This document shows, in pieces, positions 1 through 7,644 of a DNA stretch of 42,188 bases. Under the pieces are notes generated by a model. The model saw nothing but the letters and a program-made list of their open reading frames with translations, was not told where the DNA came from and searched no databases. Position numbers and translations under genes: made by a program. Source of the DNA: an uncultured Eubacteriales bacterium (GTDB lineage: Bacteria > Bacillota > Clostridia > Oscillospirales > Oscillospiraceae); assembly GCA_900320595.1 (NCBI GenBank), contig ONSW01000031.1, positions 1 to 42,188 of the forward strand, given 5' to 3'. Each line of letters begins with the position of its first letter. Within the stretch, counting starts at the first letter, position 1.

Positions 1-46
1 TCTCCCTGTGACGATAGATTACCGTATACTTAACGCTTGCCTTCAC
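1..46 (-). CDS. IS3-family transposase OrfB, N-terminal fragment cut by window edge
   Basis: From a GTG at 46-44 the minus strand reads VKASVKYTVIYRHRE, the characteristic start of IS3-family OrfB integrases (rve/DDE superfamily), before the window ends. An AGGAG lies directly upstream inside orfA, but very close to the GTG. The DDE catalytic core would lie outside the window. Confidence 0.75.
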   Translation of the reverse strand, partial: MKASVKYTVIYRHRE

Positions 47-327
47 TCCTTTCCGGTGAGCGAGAGAAAATCCCGCAACAATTCCACTTCCATTTTCAGC
101 CGCTTGTTTTCATACTTGTATTCTTGCAAGGTCTTGGCTGGCTTACGGCCACGTTGTTTCAGTAAACCCTGTACTTCTTTCTTCCGCTCTCGCTTTAAGA
201 GTTCGTGAACAGGACGGTAGCCCGTGAGACCTAATGCGTCCTCCACTTCTTTTTGTGTCATCCCCTCTGACAACATCCGCTTGATACGAGGCAATGACTC
301 TATTGTGTGCTGATACTTTCTTGGCAT
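43..327 (-). CDS. IS3-family transposase OrfA
   Basis: A 94-residue basic protein. The N-terminal half (about residues 5-45) looks like the helix-turn-helix of IS3 OrfA proteins (MTQKEVEDALGL), and the C-terminal third (about 66-90, YENKRLKMEVELLRDFL) has heptad hydrophobics like the OrfA leucine zipper used for multimerisation. The ATG at 327 follows a GGGGG ribosome site by seven bases, and that site lies in the 3' arm of a strong hairpin. The TGA stop overlaps the GTG start of OrfB (GTGA), suggesting translational coupling. I saw no A-rich slippery heptamer of the usual IS3 -1 frameshift type, so the way the full transposase is made is uncertain. Confidence 0.85.
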   Translation of the reverse strand: MPRKYQHTIESLPRIKRMLSEGMTQKEVEDALGLTGYRPVHELLKRERKKEVQGLLKQRGRKPAKTLQEYKYENKRLKMEVELLRDFLSLTGKE

Positions 328-334
328 AATGATA

Positions 335-373
335 CCCCCTGATGTAGTACTTTCATTTTCCTACATCAGGGGG
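335..373 (-). promoter_or_regulatory. 13-bp hairpin that encloses the orfA ribosome site
   Basis: Bases 335-347 and 361-373 are perfect 13-bp inverted repeats (CCCCCTGATGTAG / CTACATCAGGGGG) with a 13-base loop. In a minus-strand transcript the 3' arm carries the GGGGG Shine-Dalgarno of orfA, seven bases before its ATG. A transcript entering from the neighbouring gene would therefore fold and hide the site. Read on the plus strand, the stem is followed by CTTTTGT and may act as a weak terminator. Confidence 0.7.
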
Positions 374-406
374 CTTTTGTCTATTGTCCGTTTTTACTGG
401 TTCAGT

Positions 407-925
407 TCACAAGATCACGTGCGTCAGACGCAGCACGATCTCGGCGATGATGGCGGAGCCGATATAGGTGCCGATGAAGGCGAGGATCGCCGTGCAGACG
501 ATCGCAAAGCCCTGCTCCTTGAAGGTGTCGAGATCCTTGCCCGCGGAGATGCCGGCGTAGGCGAGGATCGGCGTGCACAGCGGGAGCAGACCGATCTTGG
601 CAAACTCGGTGGCCATCGTGGTGGCGAACCAGCCCGTGAAGGGGAAGCTCAGGATCGTGGTGATCAGCGCCACATAGAGGATGACCGGGACCTTGAGCTT
701 CGGGAAAAGCCTGGCGATCAGGTCGTGGAGCAGGCAGCTGACGACAACGATGATGAACATGTACAGCAGGGCGGGGAAGACTTCCCAGGGCATATGGATC
801 GTGGCGGCGTGGGTGCGCCACTCGTAGATCATGTTGGCAATGGAGGCCAGGATGCCGCTGATGAGAAGGACCTTGATGCGGTTGGCCCAAACCTTGCCCA
901 TGCTTTCCGTCTTATTCTCCGTCAT
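407..925 (-). CDS. small integral membrane protein of the DUF3100 operon
   Basis: A 172-residue protein with about four hydrophobic segments (roughly residues 18-34, 50-70, 80-105 and 140-165), so probably in the cytoplasmic membrane. I do not recognise a named family. It starts one base after the DUF3100 gene ends and belongs to the same operon as the M20 amidohydrolase, so a joint role in uptake of the amidohydrolase substrate is a reasonable inference. The stop codon TGA (409-407) is the first three bases of the IS3 element, so the original C-terminus may have been altered by the insertion. Confidence 0.75.
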   Translation of the reverse strand: MTENKTESMGKVWANRIKVLLISGILASIANMIYEWRTHAATIHMPWEVFPALLYMFIIVVVSCLLHDLIARLFPKLKVPVILYVALITTILSFPFTGWFATTMATEFAKIGLLPLCTPILAYAGISAGKDLDTFKEQGFAIVCTAILAFIGTYIGSAIIAEIVLRLTHVIL

Positions 926-926
926 G

Positions 927-1793
927 TTAGATATCCTCCTTCTCTACAACGATATCGGACGCGGCCTCGACCGGCTTGACACCCTTCTGAGGATGATTTT
1001 TGCTGAGCTTTTTGTACATCCACTCTGTCAGAGGCAGACCGATGAGCAGACTCATGTACAGGCCGTCGGCGTTGGTCAGCGTGTTCGAGGTGCTGGCAAA
1101 GGCCTGGATCTCATCCGCCATATCGGGGAAGGCTTCGACCAGCGGAGCCAGCGCCGCGGTCAGCATGGAAGCTGAGCCCATACCGGCTGCCATGGCGAGG
1201 GAATAGGGGTGGAAGATCTTCGCGCCGACAAAAATCGAAGCGAGGATGCCGTAGAAGATCGTGCCGAGCACGGTGCCGGTCACGTACGCGCCCATGACGC
1301 CCGAGCCCTCGGGGCCGTCGAGGCCGTATTTCTCGCCGACGATGGCGATGGACGGCTCACGCGAAATGGAAAACGCAGCGCCGATGGAGGCGCGGCCCAT
1401 ACGGAAAACGAGCACCGCCAGCGGCATGGACAGCAGGATCGTGCCGAGGTTGCCGAACTCCTGCAGGATCAGCGCCGGGCCGGCCGCTACGATCGATTTC
1501 CACGCCGGGCCGATCGAGCAGCTGAGCTTGACGATGAGGAACATGACGCAGATGCCGATATACGGCGAAGCCGTCTCCATGGTCTTTCTGCTGATCCTCT
1601 TCGTGCCGCCGAGGACGATGCCGATGATGATCGCAAAGAGCATCGGGATGAGCGAGAACGCGATGCCCTTGCCGCCCGGGCCGGTGATCGAGATCTTCTG
1701 GGTGCCGATCAGCTCGGCGATGACCATGATCACAAGGCACAGAACGTGGACTTTCCAGTCCTTGAGGTTGAAGTTCTCCTTGAAATCCTTCAT
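927..1793 (-). CDS. DUF3100 family membrane protein, putative transporter subunit
   Basis: A 288-residue protein with about eight hydrophobic segments. The N-terminal pattern (VIAELIGTQKISITGPG, then IAFSLIPMLFAIIIGIVLGG) fits my recollection of the DUF3100 family, whose function is unknown. Glycine-rich helices and the conserved LAMAAGMGSASM segment resemble transporter cores. It lies between a small membrane protein (gap of one base) and an M20 amidohydrolase (gap 31 bases), all on one strand behind one promoter. The likely job, by inference, is import of the peptide-like or amide substrate that the amidohydrolase cuts. AGAAAGGTAGG precedes the ATG. Confidence 0.75.
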   Translation of the reverse strand: MKDFKENFNLKDWKVHVLCLVIMVIAELIGTQKISITGPGGKGIAFSLIPMLFAIIIGIVLGGTKRISRKTMETASPYIGICVMFLIVKLSCSIGPAWKSIVAAGPALILQEFGNLGTILLSMPLAVLVFRMGRASIGAAFSISREPSIAIVGEKYGLDGPEGSGVMGAYVTGTVLGTIFYGILASIFVGAKIFHPYSLAMAAGMGSASMLTAALAPLVEAFPDMADEIQAFASTSNTLTNADGLYMSLLIGLPLTEWMYKKLSKNHPQKGVKPVEAASDIVVEKEDI

Positions 1794-1824
1794 GTGTACC
1801 TACCTTTCTCTTGTCCCAGATGTT

Positions 1825-3135
1825 TTATTCCAACCGTCCCCACTTGCGGAGGTATTCCTCCTTGGTGAAGACAGGCTTGAAATCTTTTTTGATCTGCTTG
1901 CCCGCCGCGGCGCCGTCATAGAGCAGCTCGATGACGAGGCAGAGCATCGCCTTGGCCGCCGTGAGGATCGCAAGCTCCTTGTCCCGGAGGCAGAAGTCCT
2001 TTGTGTGGAGCCCGCCCTCGACGCCGGCGAAAAAGGACTGGATCGACGGCATCAGATGCGACACGTCTCCGAGATCCGTCGAGCCGCCGCCAAAGCCCGG
2101 GCAGTCGTTCAAAACGCCGTCGCCAACGAGCGTTTTGAGCTCGTGATACATCAGTTCGTTGAGCTTTTCGCATTGGATCAGAGGCAGATAGCCGGGCAGA
2201 TCGATGATCTCGCACGCGGCGCCCACCGCGTCACCGCCGGAGCGGAAAGCACGGTTGACCTTTTCCGAGGCGCCCATAATGGCGTCGGTATTGCTGCCGC
2301 GCACATAGCTCTCGAGCCGGACGTCCGCCGGGACGATGTTGACGATGTCTCCGCCTTTGGTGATGATCGGGTGGACCCGGATATGATCCTCATCCCGGAA
2401 GGTCTCGCGCTGGGCGTGGACCGCCATCAGCCCCAGCATCGCCGCGTTGAGCGCGTTGACGCCGTCATAGGGCGCGGCGCCGGCGTGGGCCGCCTTGCCC
2501 TTGTAGTTGATGAGCTTGACGGTGAAGCCGTTGCACACCGAGGTCGCGCCCGCCCGGAAACCGGGAGCCGCGACGGCGCTGTGCTGCATGACGCTGATGT
2601 CGATATCATCAAACTCGCCGAGGCGAATGAATTCCTGCTTTCCGCTGAGGAACCAGAGCTTTCCCTCTTCCCGGAGTTTGTTGCGATAGGTGATCTCCAC
2701 ATTCTCCTCGGCAGGAACGCCCATGAGGACGACGTCGCCGTCGAGTTCCTCCATCAGGCCGGTGTCGTGCAGCGCGTAGGCGATCGCCGCGACGGCAGCG
2801 AGCTGCGCGTTGTGGCCGCAGGCGTGGACGGCGCCGGTCGACGGATCGGCGTCGGGATGGTCGGCCACCAGGATCGCGTCGAGCTCACCCATGACGGCGA
2901 CGCGGATATTCGAGTGCGCGCCCTGATACGCATCGATCACGCCGGTGTGTGCGATGTGCGTCCGCGGCGTGCGGCCGAGGCTCTCAAGCAGCGCGGTGAA
3001 TTTGGCCGCGGTCTTCGTTTCTTTAAAGCCAAGCTCCGGCTCGGCGGCAACGGCGTCGGCAAAGGCGATGATCTCGTCCCGGCGCGCGTCGATCGCCGCA
3101 CAGACCATTTCTTTCAGTTCCTGTTTTGTCTTCAT
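1825..3135 (-). CDS. M20 family metallopeptidase / amidohydrolase (AbgA/AbgB-like)
   Basis: A 436-residue cytosolic zinc hydrolase. Visible M20D features are GELDAI (83-88), the zinc motif HACGHNA (104-110), the catalytic PAEEN (141-145), the dimerisation-domain segment KGKAAHAGAAP, and GGDIVNIVPADV. The length matches aminoacylase, p-aminobenzoyl-glutamate hydrolase and hippurate hydrolase relatives; the exact substrate cannot be read. It is first in an operon with two membrane proteins, which suggests an imported N-acyl amino acid or similar amide. A good sigma-A promoter lies upstream. Confidence 0.88.
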   Translation of the reverse strand: MKTKQELKEMVCAAIDARRDEIIAFADAVAAEPELGFKETKTAAKFTALLESLGRTPRTHIAHTGVIDAYQGAHSNIRVAVMGELDAILVADHPDADPSTGAVHACGHNAQLAAVAAIAYALHDTGLMEELDGDVVLMGVPAEENVEITYRNKLREEGKLWFLSGKQEFIRLGEFDDIDISVMQHSAVAAPGFRAGATSVCNGFTVKLINYKGKAAHAGAAPYDGVNALNAAMLGLMAVHAQRETFRDEDHIRVHPIITKGGDIVNIVPADVRLESYVRGSNTDAIMGASEKVNRAFRSGGDAVGAACEIIDLPGYLPLIQCEKLNELMYHELKTLVGDGVLNDCPGFGGGSTDLGDVSHLMPSIQSFFAGVEGGLHTKDFCLRDKELAILTAAKAMLCLVIELLYDGAAAGKQIKKDFKPVFTKEEYLRKWGRLE

Positions 3136-3161
3136 GCTTCCTGTCCCGTCTCATTCTGGTT

Positions 3162-3211
3162 AAATATGAATATTTATTTAATATTTTAGCCTTTTAAAGC
3201 AAAAAAGTCAA
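3162..3211 (-). promoter_or_regulatory. promoter of the M20-DUF3100 operon, with AT-rich palindrome
   Basis: On the minus strand a -35 TTGACT (3211-3206), a 17-base spacer and a -10 TAAAAT (3188-3183). Just downstream, AAATAT-GA-ATATTT (3162-3175) is a perfect 6-bp-arm palindrome placed where a repressor could block initiation. The regulator is unknown. Confidence 0.7.
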
Positions 3212-3341
3212 TCCGTAATCGCGGCGTAATCTGTTTATATTTGCCGCAAATTTCCGCGATTTTTTGTCGAAACTGCAAAATCGGCGCCCGCGGGATCGCA
3301 TCCCGGACGAAAAATCCTCCGCCCTCGGGCGCGCGGAGAGC

Positions 3342-3375
3342 AAAAAAGGAACTGTGTGACCACAGTTCCTTTTTT
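3342..3375 (-). terminator. intrinsic terminator after pnp
   Basis: Perfect 9-bp stem GGAACTGTG / CACAGTTCC (3348-3356, 3361-3369) with a TGAC loop, flanked by six A and six T, so it can work in both directions. It stands 20 bases past the pnp stop codon. Confidence 0.9.
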
Positions 3376-3395
3376 ATATTTGTCAGATCGGGCGA

Positions 3396-5516
3396 TCAGG
3401 CCTCGCCGCGCTCCTTGAGCGCTTCCTTGCGGGAGATGTTCCAGCGGCCCTTTTCGTCGATGCCGGTGAACTTGACCCAGGTCTTGTCGCCGACGTTGAG
3501 CACGTCCTCGACCTTCTCGGTGCGCTTGAACTCGAGATCCTTGATGTGGCACATCGCGTCCTTGCCCGGCGCGAGCTCGACGAAAGCGCCGAGGTTGGAG
3601 ATCACGCGCTTGACCTCTCCGTAGTACAGGGCGCCCACGACCGGCTCGAAGACGATGTCCTCGATGATCTTGCGCGCGGTGCGGCAGGCTTCGATGTCGC
3701 TGGAGGCGATGAAGATGTTGCCGTCGTCCTGAATGTCGATCTTGCAGCCGGTGTCGGCCGTGATCTTCTGGATGACCTTGCCGCCGGTGCCGATGACTTC
3801 GCGGATCTTGTCGGGGTTGATCTTGATCTGGATCATCTTCGGCGCGGTCTTGGCCAGCTCCTTGCGCGGCTCGGCAAGAGCCTTGAGCATGATCGCGTCA
3901 AGGATCTGGAAGCGGGCTTCCTTGGTGATGGAGAAGGCTTCCTTAACGATCTCGTGCTTGAGACCGTCGTTCTTGAGGTCCATCTGGATAGCGGTGATGC
4001 CCTTCTTGGTGCCGGCCACCTTGAAGTCCATCTCGCCGTGGAAGTCCTCAACACCCTGGATGTCGATGAAGGTGGTGAAGTCGTCGCCGTCCTGGATCAG
4101 ACCGCAGCTGATGCCCGCGACGGGCGCCTTGAGAGGAACGCCGGCGTCCATCAGCGCCATCGTGGTGCCGCAGATCGAGCCCTGGGAGGTAGAGCCGTTG
4201 GAGGACAGGACCTCGGAGACGACGCGGATGGCATAGGGGAAGTCCTCGACCTCGGGGATGACGGCCTCGAGCGCCTTCTCAACGAGAGCGCCGTGGCCGT
4301 ACTCGCGGCGGTTGGTCGAGCGGCTCGCACGCGCCTCTCCGGTGGAGTAGGAGGGCATGTTGTAGTGGTGCATGAAGCGCTTCTCTTCCTCTTCCCAGAT
4401 GGTGTCGAGCTTCTGCGCGTCGCTCATCGGGGCGAGGGTCGCGATGGAGAGCACCTGGGTCTGGCCGCGGGTAAAGAGCGCCGAGCCGTGCACGACCGGG
4501 ATCAGACCGACCTCGCAGGCGAGGGGGCGGATCTCGTTCATCGCGCGGCCGTCGACACGCTTGCCGGCCAGCAGCCACTTCTTGACGACCTTCTTCTGCA
4601 GCTTGTAGAGGATCTCGTCCATGTACTGCATCATGTCGGGATGCTCTTCGCCGTACTTCTCCTGGACCATGGTGATCCAGTCGTTGACGCGGCTCTCGCG
4701 CACGTTCTTGTCGTCGGTGTCCATGCAGTACTCCATGGACTGGAACTCGTTTTCAACGAGCTTGTTGAACAGCTCGTCGTCGAACGCGGCGTGCTCATAC
4801 TCGAACTTGGGCTTGCCGATCTCGGCGACCATGCGGTCGATCAGATCGAGAACGGGCTGCAGATGCTCGTGCGCCTGCACGATGCCCTCGTACATGACCT
4901 CCTCGGGAACTTCCTTCGCCTCGGACTCGATCATGACGATCTTCTTGTGGGTCGCGGCGATGGTGGTGATCATGCGGTTGCGCTCGCGCTCTTCCTTGGT
5001 GGGGTTGAAGAGGTACTTCTCACCGTCCCAGCCGAGGACGATGCCGGCGATGGGGCCGTTGAACGGCACATCGGAGATCGAAACGGCGGCGGAGGCGCCG
5101 ATCATGGCGGTGATCTCGGGGCTGCAGTCGCGGTCAACGCTCAGCACTTCGCAGGCGATGACGACGTCGTTGCGCAGGTCGGTCGGGAAGAGGGGACGCA
5201 TCGGGCGGTCGATCAGACGGGAGGCGAGAACGGCGTTGAGGCTGGGCTTGCCCTCACGGCGCATGAAGCTGCCGGGGATGCGGCCGACGGCGTAGAGCTT
5301 CTCGTTGAAGTCGACGGAAAGCGGGAAGTAGTCGATGCCGTCCTTCGGGCGGGCGGAGGCGGTGCAGGTGACGAGCACGGTGGTCTCGCCGTAGCGGACC
5401 AGAACGGCGGCGTTGCACAGCTCGGCCATCTTGCCGACTTCCATCGAAAGCGGGCGGCCCTCAAAGGTCATTTCATACTTTTTGTAGTTGGGGAACTGCT
5501 TGTTGGTGATAATCAT
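3396..5516 (-). CDS. pnp: polyribonucleotide nucleotidyltransferase (PNPase)
   Basis: A 706-residue phosphorolytic 3'-5' exoribonuclease, usual length for the family. In order: first RNase PH-like domain (FEGRPLSMEVGKMAELCNAA near the start), alpha-helical linker (about 230-310), second RNase PH domain opening with GKRVDGRAMNEIRPLA and containing the FTRGQTQ and SNGSTSQGSICG catalytic-region motifs, KH domain with GTGGKVIQKI (about 564-573), and a C-terminal S1 RNA-binding domain (GEVKRVISNLGAFVEL). AAGGAG lies eight bases before the ATG. It follows rpsO, the common bacterial rpsO-pnp order, though a strong terminator separates them here, so pnp probably has its own promoter or depends on read-through. 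Confidence 0.97.
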   Translation of the reverse strand: MIITNKQFPNYKKYEMTFEGRPLSMEVGKMAELCNAAVLVRYGETTVLVTCTASARPKDGIDYFPLSVDFNEKLYAVGRIPGSFMRREGKPSLNAVLASRLIDRPMRPLFPTDLRNDVVIACEVLSVDRDCSPEITAMIGASAAVSISDVPFNGPIAGIVLGWDGEKYLFNPTKEERERNRMITTIAATHKKIVMIESEAKEVPEEVMYEGIVQAHEHLQPVLDLIDRMVAEIGKPKFEYEHAAFDDELFNKLVENEFQSMEYCMDTDDKNVRESRVNDWITMVQEKYGEEHPDMMQYMDEILYKLQKKVVKKWLLAGKRVDGRAMNEIRPLACEVGLIPVVHGSALFTRGQTQVLSIATLAPMSDAQKLDTIWEEEEKRFMHHYNMPSYSTGEARASRSTNRREYGHGALVEKALEAVIPEVEDFPYAIRVVSEVLSSNGSTSQGSICGTTMALMDAGVPLKAPVAGISCGLIQDGDDFTTFIDIQGVEDFHGEMDFKVAGTKKGITAIQMDLKNDGLKHEIVKEAFSITKEARFQILDAIMLKALAEPRKELAKTAPKMIQIKINPDKIREVIGTGGKVIQKITADTGCKIDIQDDGNIFIASSDIEACRTARKIIEDIVFEPVVGALYYGEVKRVISNLGAFVELAPGKDAMCHIKDLEFKRTEKVEDVLNVGDKTWVKFTGIDEKGRWNISRKEALKERGEA

Positions 5517-5637
5517 GGGTCAAACTCCTTTTCTCTTGTTTCCGGGAGCCTCACCGTTTAGCACTTGAAGCAAAACAGCGGCGCGCTGCTCTCCTTCAAA
5601 TACTAAAGGAAGAGGCCCGCGGGCGGGGGTGAAGATC

Positions 5638-5675
5638 AAAAAAACGTGGAGACAATATTCAATTGTCTCCACGTT
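5638..5675 (-). terminator. intrinsic terminator between rpsO and pnp
   Basis: A 14-bp perfect stem (AACGTGGAGACAAT, 5643-5656, with its complement 5662-5675), five-base loop, and on the minus strand a run of seven T. It sits about 50 bases past rpsO and should end most rpsO transcripts. Confidence 0.88.
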
Positions 5676-5725
5676 AAAACCTTCATAACCTTCAGCAATG
5701 CGGGGGAAGGCCGAAAATCCGGAAA

Positions 5726-5992
5726 TTACTTGCGGATGTTCAGCTTTGCGATGATGGCACGATAGCGCTCGATGTCCTTCTTGGCGAGGTAGTCGAGCAT
5801 GCGGCGGCGCTTACCGACGAGCTGGTACATGCCGAGACGGCTGTGGTCGTCGTTGGGATGAGCCTTGAGGTGCTCGGTCAGCTCACGGATACGCTCGGTC
5901 CAGATGGCGACCTGAACCTCGGGCGAGCCGGTGTCGTTCTCGTGCGTGGCGTTGGCGTTGATGACGTTGGTTTTCTTTTCCTTGGTGATCAT
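5726..5992 (-). CDS. rpsO: 30S ribosomal protein S15
   Basis: An 88-residue protein with the S15 signature: DTGSPEVQVAIWTERIRELTEHLKAHPNDDHSR, given here as TGSPEVQVA (about 21-29), LTEHLK (38-43) and NDDHSR (47-52), then GKRRRMLDYL. It binds 16S rRNA in the platform of the small subunit. The ATG at 5992 was chosen because AAAGGAG lies eight bases upstream and the family starts here; longer in-frame reading only adds non-conserved residues. A promoter and a leader of about 100 bases precede it, room for autoregulation as known in other bacteria, though I cannot show it. Confidence 0.97.
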   Translation of the reverse strand: MITKEKKTNVINANATHENDTGSPEVQVAIWTERIRELTEHLKAHPNDDHSRLGMYQLVGKRRRMLDYLAKKDIERYRAIIAKLNIRK

Positions 5993-6104
5993 GGGAAAAA
6001 CTCCTTTCTTATTATCGCTATACCCAATGTCAGAGCTGCGGGTGGAAAGGACACCGCGGATGGCGGCAGACCCCGAAGCGCAGAACACGGGCGCGGACTT
6101 TGCA

Positions 6105-6133
6105 AGTTTACCATTAAAGGTGCGGGAAGTCAA
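6105..6133 (-). promoter_or_regulatory. rpsO promoter
   Basis: Minus-strand -35 TTGACT (6133-6128), 17-base spacer, -10 TAAACT (6110-6105), about 110 bases before the rpsO start. Confidence 0.7.
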
Positions 6134-6163
6134 GAAATAGTTTCTTCTTTTCGCCTGATTTTC

Positions 6164-6195
6164 AAAAAAGCGGGCGAAAAAACCGCCCGCTTTTT
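6164..6195 (-). terminator. intrinsic terminator after glyA
   Basis: GCGGGCG / CGCCCGC stem (6170-6176, 6184-6190) with seven-base loop, flanked by six A and five T. It lies 22 bases past the glyA stop. Confidence 0.9.
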
Positions 6196-6216
6196 CTGCT
6201 CTTTGCAGGAAACCGA

Positions 6217-7458
6217 TCAAAGCTCCGGGTACAGCGGGAAACGCGCGCAGAGCGCAAGCGTCTGCTCGCGCACGGCCGGGACAGCCTCCTCGCCGCCGTG
6301 GATCACGCGCGAGATCATCTCGCCGATCTCACCCATCTCCGCCTCCTTCATGCCGCGGGTCGTAACGGCCGGCGTGCCGAAGCGCATGCCGGAGGTCACC
6401 TTGACGCCCAGCGGATCGAAGGGGATCGTGTTCTTGTTGGCGGTGATGTTGGCCTGGTCGAGCATCTCCTGCATCGCCGCGCCGGTCTGGCCGCAGACGG
6501 AGACGTCGGCGAGCATCATGTGGTTGTCCGTCCCGCCGGAGACAAGACGCACACCGTGGTCGGAGAGCGACTTGGCCAGCGCTTTGGCATTGAGCACGAT
6601 CTGGTGCTGATAGGCGCGGAATTCGTCGGTCAGCGCCTCGCCGAAGCAGACGGCCTTGGCCGCGATGATGTGCTCGAGCGGGCCGCCCTGGGAACCGGGG
6701 AACACCGCGCTGTCGATCTTCTTGCCGAGCTCGTCCGTGCAGAGGATCAGCGCGCCGCGCGGGCCGCGCAGCGTCTTGTGCGTCGTCGTGGTCACGACGT
6801 GGGCATAGGGCACGGGCGAGGGATGCTCGCCGGCGGCGACAAGGCCGGCCACGTGCGCCATATCGACCATGAGATAGGCGCCGACACTGTCGGCGATCTC
6901 GCGCATGCGCTTATAGTCGATAAAGCGGGGATAGGCGCTGGCGCCGCCGATGATCAGCCGGGGCTTGACCTCCTCGGCCTTGCGCGCCATGGCCTCATAG
7001 TCGATCGTCTCGGTCTCCCTGTCCACACCGTAAAACTCGGCGTGGTAGAGCTTGCCGGAGAACGACGCCTTCGAGCCGTGGGTCAGATGGCCGCCGTGGC
7101 TTAAGTCCATGCCGAGGATCGTGTCGCCCGGCTTTAAGAGGGCGAGGTACACCGCGGCGTTGGCCTGGGAGCCGGAGTGGGGCTGGACGTTGGCGTGCTC
7201 GGCGCCGAACAGCCGCACGGCGCGCTCGATGGCAAGGCGTTCCACCTCGTCGACGAAGCCGCAGCCGCCGTAGTAGCGCGCGCCGGGATAGCCCTCGGCG
7301 TACTTGTTGGTCAGATGGCTGCCCATGGCCTCCATCACGGCGGGGCTGACAAAATTCTCCGAGGCGATCAGCTCAATATAGGTGCGCTGACGCTCCAGCT
7401 CTTTCATCATGGCCTCGTATACGGCGGGATCCTGGTGTTTGATATGGTCAAAGCTCAT
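6217..7458 (-). CDS. glyA: serine hydroxymethyltransferase
   Basis: A 413-residue PLP enzyme that interconverts serine and glycine with tetrahydrofolate, feeding one-carbon units to purine and thymidylate synthesis. Conserved features: [14 protein letters not shown] (28-41), [15 protein letters not shown] (51-65), [13 protein letters not shown] (92-104), the PLP lysine K228 in [15 protein letters not shown], and GGTDNHM. The start at 7458 ([10 protein letters not shown]) was chosen over an ATG 72 bases upstream because AGGAG is eight bases before it and the family starts here. It stands alone between a terminator and its own promoter. Confidence 0.97.
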   Translation of the reverse strand: MSFDHIKHQDPAVYEAMMKELERQRTYIELIASENFVSPAVMEAMGSHLTNKYAEGYPGARYYGGCGFVDEVERLAIERAVRLFGAEHANVQPHSGSQANAAVYLALLKPGDTILGMDLSHGGHLTHGSKASFSGKLYHAEFYGVDRETETIDYEAMARKAEEVKPRLIIGGASAYPRFIDYKRMREIADSVGAYLMVDMAHVAGLVAAGEHPSPVPYAHVVTTTTHKTLRGPRGALILCTDELGKKIDSAVFPGSQGGPLEHIIAAKAVCFGEALTDEFRAYQHQIVLNAKALAKSLSDHGVRLVSGGTDNHMMLADVSVCGQTGAAMQEMLDQANITANKNTIPFDPLGVKVTSGMRFGTPAVTTRGMKEAEMGEIGEMISRVIHGGEEAVPAVREQTLALCARFPLYPEL

Positions 7459-7502
7459 GGCGATCAACTCCTGTTCATTTATAGAAGGGTCTAACCTTAT
7501 CC

Positions 7503-7530
7503 ATTCTAACAGAAGAACGAAAAAGGTCAA
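7503..7530 (-). promoter_or_regulatory. glyA promoter
   Basis: Minus-strand -35 TTGACC (7530-7525), 16-base spacer, -10 TAGAAT (7508-7503). It abuts the inverted-repeat element at 7537-7644. Confidence 0.65.
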
Positions 7531-7536
7531 GAGATT

Positions 7537-7644
7537 AGTTTCTAGTTTCTAGATTCTAGTTTCTAGTAGACGGGAGAAAGGAAACGGCGGGCGGCTGAAG
7601 GCCGTCCGCCTTTACTAGAAACTAGATACTAGAAACTAGAAACT
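7537..7644. repeat. heptad-built 32-bp inverted repeat with inner GC hairpin
   Basis: Arms 7537-7568 and 7613-7644 are complementary at 30 of 32 positions. Each arm is made of four 7-base units, TTTCTAG in the left and CTAGAAA in the right, with one variant unit each (ATTCTAG, CTAGATA). Between them a second hairpin, GGCGGGCGGC / GCCGTCCGCC, has a five-base loop and one mismatch. The right arm overlaps the first base of the typA stop codon. It could end typA transcription and insulate glyA, but it has no T tract, so it looks more like a REP or MITE-type element. Confidence 0.8.

Larger units (their letters stand above)
1..409 (-). mobile_element. IS3-family insertion sequence, partial (one end only)
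   Basis: The element reads leftward and runs off the window start. Its outer end is at base 409: on the minus strand it begins TGAACTGAACCAGTAAAAAC, the TG...CTG.ACC pattern typical of IS3-family (IS150-like) terminal inverted repeats. Inside lie an OrfA with helix-turn-helix and leucine-zipper character and the first codons of OrfB in the overlapping frame. The far end and the target duplication are outside the window, so completeness cannot be judged. Confidence 0.85.

Noticed and set aside
1261-5561. Long plus-strand frames opposite the M20 and pnp genes
   Set aside because: Both lie wholly opposite conserved enzymes and show only biased composition.
5517-5640. Extra small gene between rpsO and pnp
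   Set aside because: No frame with a ribosome site; the stretch holds the terminator and the pnp leader.
7537-7644. CRISPR-like array from the TTTCTAG units
   Set aside because: Units are 7 bases, contiguous, without spacers, and no cas genes are present.
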